Assembly (NCBI GenBank): GCA_947457745.1
Contig: CANGWT010000073.1
Coordinates: 1 to 7,677 of the forward strand
Source of the DNA: Burkholderiaceae bacterium
GTDB lineage: Bacteria; Pseudomonadota; Gammaproteobacteria; Burkholderiales; Burkholderiaceae
Reading direction: 5' to 3'
DNA length: 7,677 bases
Shown: positions 4,513 to 7,677 of the stretch, in pieces
Numbering within the stretch: position 1 is the first letter of the stretch
Layout: every line of letters starts with the position of its first letter
The notes under the pieces: model-generated
What the model was told of the DNA's origin: nothing
Databases searched by the model: none
What the model saw: the letters and a program-made list of their open reading frames with translations, nothing else
Program-made: the position numbers and the translations under genes

Positions 4513-6438
4513 ATGCGTTATTCAAAGAACTTCGATGTCATTGTGGTGGGTGGCGGTCACGCCGGAACCGAGGCCGCCCTTGCTGCCGCAAGAATGGGGT
4601 GCGACACCCTGCTTGTAACGCATAGCATTGAGAGTTTGGGCGCCATGAGCTGCAACCCTTCAATCGGTGGAATTGGCAAAGGCCATTTAGTTAAAGAGAT
4701 TGATGCTATGGGTGGTGCCATGGCAGCAGCTACCGATGAGGCTGGCATTCAGTTTCGGATATTGAATTCAAGCAAGGGCCCTGCCGTACGGGCAACTCGC
4801 GCACAAGGTGACCGCGTTTTATATAAAGCAGCAATTCGTCATCGTCTTGAGAATCAAGAAAATCTGACCCTTTTCCAAGCCGCTGTAGATGATCTCCTGG
4901 TCCAGGGGGATGAAGTTCAGGGCGTAGTTACGCAAATGGGTCTGAAGTTTATGGCCAAGAAGGTGGTGTTAACTGCCGGCACTTTCTTGGATGGCAAGAT
5001 TCATGTTGGTTTAAATAACTATGCTGGAGGCCGAGCCGGTGATCCAGCGGCCACCTCTTTGTCTTCTAGGCTGAAGGAGCTAAAGCTTCCCCAGGGGCGC
5101 CTAAAAACCGGCACTCCACCAAGGATTGATGGGCGCACGATTGATTTTTCGGTAATGTTGGAGCAGCCAGGAGATTTGGATCCTGTCCCTGTTTTTTCCT
5201 ATTTAGGTCGGCCTGAGCAGCATCCCAAGCAAGTTCCCTGCTGGATCTCTCATACAAATGAGCAAACACACGACATTATTCGGGCTGGCTTAGATCGTTC
5301 CCCGATGTACACCGGTGTTATTGAGGGGGTTGGTCCACGCTATTGCCCTTCTATTGAGGACAAGATACATCGTTTTGCCTCTAGAAATAGTCACCAAATC
5401 TTTTTAGAGCCAGAAGGCCTAACAACGAATGAGTTTTACCCTAATGGCATTTCTACTAGCTTGCCTTTTGATGTTCAGTGGGATTTGGTGCGCAGCATTC
5501 GTGGCCTAGAGTCTGCAGTGATTGTGCGCCCTGGCTATGCGATTGAGTACGACTTTTTTGATCCACGGCATTTGCGCCATAGTTTGGAGACCAAGTCAAT
5601 TGCAGGCCTGTACTTTGCAGGCCAAATTAATGGCACAACTGGCTATGAAGAGGCTGCCGCCCAAGGCATGCTTGCGGGTATCAACGCTGGTTTGGCAGCC
5701 CAGGGCAAAGAACCTTGGGCGCCTAAGCGCAGTGAGTCCTACATTGGCGTTTTAGTAGACGACCTTATTACTTTGGGCGTCCAAGAGCCCTATCGTATGT
5801 TCACTAGCCGTGCGGAATACCGCCTGAGCCTGCGTGAAGACAATGCAGATCTCCGTCTCACTGCTGCTGGTCGTGAATTAGGCCTGGTGGATGATTACCG
5901 CTGGAGTACGTTTTGCAGGAAACAAGAGGCTGTTTCACGTGAAACATCTCGCTTGCAAGATATTTGGATTGGTCCAAAACATACATCAGCAAAGGCCGTT
6001 TCTGAGCTTTTGGGCCAAGATTTGTCTCATGAGTGTAGTTTGGCAGACCTTTTAAGGCGCCCCGGCATTACTTATGAGGCAGTTACTAGTTTGGCTGAGG
6101 GCCTTTGGTCGCCAGGAGCCCTGGATCACGACTTAGGTTTGGCACAGCAAATTAGTGACCAGGTTGAAATTTCGATTAAATATCAAGGCTATATAGATAG
6201 GCAGGCTCTTGAGATTGCACGGCAAGAGCATAACGAGACCTTCCCACTGCCGGAGGCTTTGGATTACAGCCAAGTTCTTGGTTTATCCAAAGAGGTTCAG
6301 CAAAAACTCAATTTGCATAAGCCTGGAACCTTGGGTCAAGCCGGGAGGATATCTGGCGTTACACCTGCAGCCCTCTCCCTGCTATTGGTCCACCTTAAAA
6401 AGGGTATAGGCCGCACCCAAGAAGAAATCCATGAGTAA
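4513..6438 (+). CDS. mnmG: tRNA uridine-5-carboxymethylaminomethyl(34) synthesis protein MnmG (GidA)
   Basis: A complete 641-residue MnmG, close to the usual length of about 630. With MnmE and FAD it installs the (carboxymethyl)aminomethyl group on the wobble uridine U34 of several tRNAs in the cytoplasm. The N-terminal FAD dinucleotide loop GGGHAG is at 13-18, followed by SCNPSIGGIGKG from 46 with the conserved Cys47. A second conserved Cys278 is in PRYCPSIEDK. YFAGQINGTTGYEEAAAQG around 367-385 is the second conserved flavin region, YIGVLVDDLITLG starts near 410, and the C-terminal MnmE-binding part includes GYIDRQ. Codons 473-478 (A-V-S-R-E-T) are written so that the DNA forms a perfect parS site. 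It is the first gene of an operon with rsmG and parA, with its stop 8 bp inside rsmG. Confidence 0.98.
   Translation: MRYSKNFDVIVVGGGHAGTEAALAAARMGCDTLLVTHSIESLGAMSCNPSIGGIGKGHLVKEIDAMGGAMAAATDEAGIQFRILNSSKGPAVRATRAQGDRVLYKAAIRHRLENQENLTLFQAAVDDLLVQGDEVQGVVTQMGLKFMAKKVVLTAGTFLDGKIHVGLNNYAGGRAGDPAATSLSSRLKELKLPQGRLKTGTPPRIDGRTIDFSVMLEQPGDLDPVPVFSYLGRPEQHPKQVPCWISHTNEQTHDIIRAGLDRSPMYTGVIEGVGPRYCPSIEDKIHRFASRNSHQIFLEPEGLTTNEFYPNGISTSLPFDVQWDLVRSIRGLESAVIVRPGYAIEYDFFDPRHLRHSLETKSIAGLYFAGQINGTTGYEEAAAQGMLAGINAGLAAQGKEPWAPKRSESYIGVLVDDLITLGVQEPYRMFTSRAEYRLSLREDNADLRLTAAGRELGLVDDYRWSTFCRKQEAVSRETSRLQDIWIGPKHTSAKAVSELLGQDLSHECSLADLLRRPGITYEAVTSLAEGLWSPGALDHDLGLAQQISDQVEISIKYQGYIDRQALEIARQEHNETFPLPEALDYSQVLGLSKEVQQKLNLHKPGTLGQAGRISGVTPAALSLLLVHLKKGIGRTQEEIHE
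5931..5946. promoter_or_regulatory. parS: Second parS centromere site, inside mnmG
   Basis: The bases TGTTTCACGTGAAACA match the parS consensus at all 16 positions, 1473 bp from the first site. They span the last base of codon 473 and codons 474-478 of mnmG, encoding V-S-R-E-T. An intragenic parS in this position is compatible with ParB loading and spreading across the mnmG-rsmG-parA operon. Confidence 0.94.
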
Positions 6439-7093
6439 TGATTTGGTTTCTTTGGGTATTGAGAGTTTGGGCCTCAATCTTAACTCTGCCAACATGGCTG
6501 ATTTAGAGCTTTTCTTGCAGGAAATGGGTCGCTGGAATCAGGTGCATAACTTGACTTCTATTGAGGGCGAAAAGAACTCTGTTCGACTCCATCTTATTGA
6601 TTCTATTACAGTTTTGCCAGTAATGCGCCGATTTCTCGACTTATTAAATCCTAAAATCGCAGACCTTGGATCGGGCGGCGGCTTACCTGCAATCCCGATT
6701 GCCATTCTGCAGCCAGACTGGCAATTGACCTTAATTGAGGCTATTCGTAAAAAAACGGCATTTTTGCAGCACGTGCGTGGACGGCTGGATTTAAAGAACA
6801 TTCAAGTCTTGAGCGAGCGCGTTGAAGCTGTGGCGAAGTCACAGCCCGGCCAGTTTGATGCAGTGATTTCGAGGGCATTTACCAATCTGGCTCACTTTTT
6901 AGAGCTCTCCCTGCCCCTGCTTAAGCCTAATGGCTTGATATTTGCAATGAAGGCTAAGCGCGCAGACGAAGAGTTACAAAATGTTTGTATGGACGACTGG
7001 CGGCTCGTAGCGGATGTGCCATTGCAGATTCCGAATTTGATGGTGGAGCGCAGGCTTTTAGTCTTATCCCCCGTGAGAAAATTACCCCTTTAA
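6431..7093 (+). CDS. rsmG: 16S rRNA (guanine(527)-N7)-methyltransferase RsmG (GidB)
   Basis: A complete 220-residue SAM-dependent methyltransferase, slightly longer than E. coli RsmG (207). It methylates N7 of G527 in the 530 loop of 16S rRNA; loss in other bacteria is known to give low-level streptomycin resistance. The N-terminal NLTSI (40-44) and HLIDS (54-58) are family landmarks. The SAM loop ADLGSGGGLPAIPIAI is at 77-92, followed by LIEAIRKKTAFL at 101-112 and ISRAF at 146-150 with the conserved SRAF element. The ATG overlaps the end of mnmG by 8 bp, with an A/G-rich stretch (AAGAAGAAA) upstream as the probable ribosome site, indicating translational coupling. The pairing with mnmG and parA is the classical gidA-gidB-par arrangement. 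Confidence 0.97.
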   Translation: MSNDLVSLGIESLGLNLNSANMADLELFLQEMGRWNQVHNLTSIEGEKNSVRLHLIDSITVLPVMRRFLDLLNPKIADLGSGGGLPAIPIAILQPDWQLTLIEAIRKKTAFLQHVRGRLDLKNIQVLSERVEAVAKSQPGQFDAVISRAFTNLAHFLELSLPLLKPNGLIFAMKAKRADEELQNVCMDDWRLVADVPLQIPNLMVERRLLVLSPVRKLPL

Positions 7094-7117
7094 AACACGA
7101 CAATTTTAAGAAAAATT

Positions 7118-7677
7118 ATGGCCAAAATATTTTGCATTGCGAACCAAAAAGGCGGCGTAGGAAAAACTACTACCGCTGTTAATTTGGCTGCTGGTTTAGC
7201 TGGACATCAGCAACGTGTTTTGTTGGTGGATTTAGATCCACAGGGTAATGCGACGATGGGGTCTGGAATTGAAAAAGCAGACCTCAGTAGTACGGTGTAT
7301 CAAGTGTTGATTGGTCTCTCGTCAGTGAAAGAGTCCGCAGTACCTTGCGAGAGCTCAGGATACGATGTGTTGCCGGCAAACCGTGACTTGGCTGGCGCAG
7401 AAATTGAGTTGGTAGATTTAGATTCGCGCGAACAAAGATTGAAAGATGCGCTCGCTCTGGTTGCGAATGACTATGACTTTATTTTGATTGACTGTCCCCC
7501 TGCGCTATCTTTGTTAACGCTCAATGGACTGTGTGCGGCGAACGGCGTTATCGTGCCAATGCAATGTGAATATTTTGCATTGGAAGGTTTGTCAGATTTA
7601 GTAAACACGATTAAGCAGGTCCACGCAAACTTAAATCCTGATTTGGTGATCATCGGCCTATTGCGTGTGATGTTTGA
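7118..7677 (+). CDS. parA: Chromosome partitioning ATPase ParA (Soj type), C-terminal part missing
   Basis: The first 186 codons are present; the gene runs off the right edge and should be about 255 residues. It is a deviant-Walker ATPase that binds DNA non-specifically as an ATP dimer and drives separation of ParB-parS complexes. The P-loop KGGVGKTT is at 11-18 with the signature lysine Lys11, Walker A' LLVDLDPQGN at 35-44, and Walker B FILIDCPP at 121-128. There is no N-terminal helix-turn-helix extension, so it is the short chromosomal type and not a P1/F plasmid-type autoregulator. The start lies 24 bp after the rsmG stop. The spacer has a weak AT-only inverted repeat (7102-7107 with 7112-7117) and only a poor Shine-Dalgarno. 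parB is expected next, outside the window. The two parS sites upstream are its system's targets. Confidence 0.97.
   Translation, partial: MAKIFCIANQKGGVGKTTTAVNLAAGLAGHQQRVLLVDLDPQGNATMGSGIEKADLSSTVYQVLIGLSSVKESAVPCESSGYDVLPANRDLAGAEIELVDLDSREQRLKDALALVANDYDFILIDCPPALSLLTLNGLCAANGVIVPMQCEYFALEGLSDLVNTIKQVHANLNPDLVIIGLLRVMF

Noticed and set aside
5066..5269. Minus-strand open frames inside mnmG and similar overlapping frames elsewhere
   Set aside because: They lie opposite or within strongly supported genes, have no recognisable motifs and are best explained as shadows of the real coding frames.
4627..6472. A 15-bp direct repeat (4627-4641 and 6458-6472)
   Set aside because: Both copies encode the same I-E-S-L-G residues, in mnmG and rsmG, with no similarity around them; it looks like coincidence.
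7102..7117. Inverted repeat over the parA ribosome site as an RNA switch
   Set aside because: Six A/T pairs only; too weak to claim regulatory structure.

Overview
The window looks like a stretch of chromosome from a betaproteobacterium, most likely a moderate-GC member of the Burkholderiales such as Polynucleobacter. This rests on the mnmG-rsmG-parA gene order, the wording of the MnmG and ParA proteins, and two perfect chromosomal parS sites. The genus is an inference; no 16S rRNA gene or other firm marker is present.

The left part (1-4243) is read entirely on the minus strand. In transcription order it holds an acyl-CoA dehydrogenase homologue, a short-chain dehydrogenase/reductase and an aminoglycoside-phosphotransferase-fold kinase. 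After a gap of about 190 bp come livG and a livF that runs off the left edge. The first three genes are packed as an operon (1-bp overlap, then a 12-bp gap). Together they are the separate-gene counterpart of the kinase plus dehydrogenase pair fused in animal ACAD10/ACAD11, and resemble LvaA, LvaC and LvaD of Pseudomonas levulinate catabolism. The likely chemistry is reduction of a 4-oxoacyl-CoA, phosphorylation of the 4-hydroxyl, and removal of phosphate to give a 3-hydroxyacyl-CoA for beta-oxidation. The two Liv ATPases belong to a branched-chain-amino-acid-type ABC importer that may or may not feed this pathway.

The centre (4244-4512) is a 269-bp divergent intergenic region with a parS site whose right half coincides with the best -35 element for mnmG. 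It also holds a small palindrome and a possible 17-residue hydrophobic peptide ORF.

The right part (4513-7677) is read on the plus strand: mnmG (tRNA wobble-uridine modification), rsmG (16S rRNA methyltransferase, overlapping mnmG by 8 bp) and the start of parA (chromosome segregation ATPase), which runs off the right edge. A second perfect parS lies inside mnmG at codons 473-478, so the segregation centromere is embedded in the operon that encodes its own partner ATPase. No tRNA, rRNA, CRISPR array, insertion sequence or DnaA-box cluster was seen.
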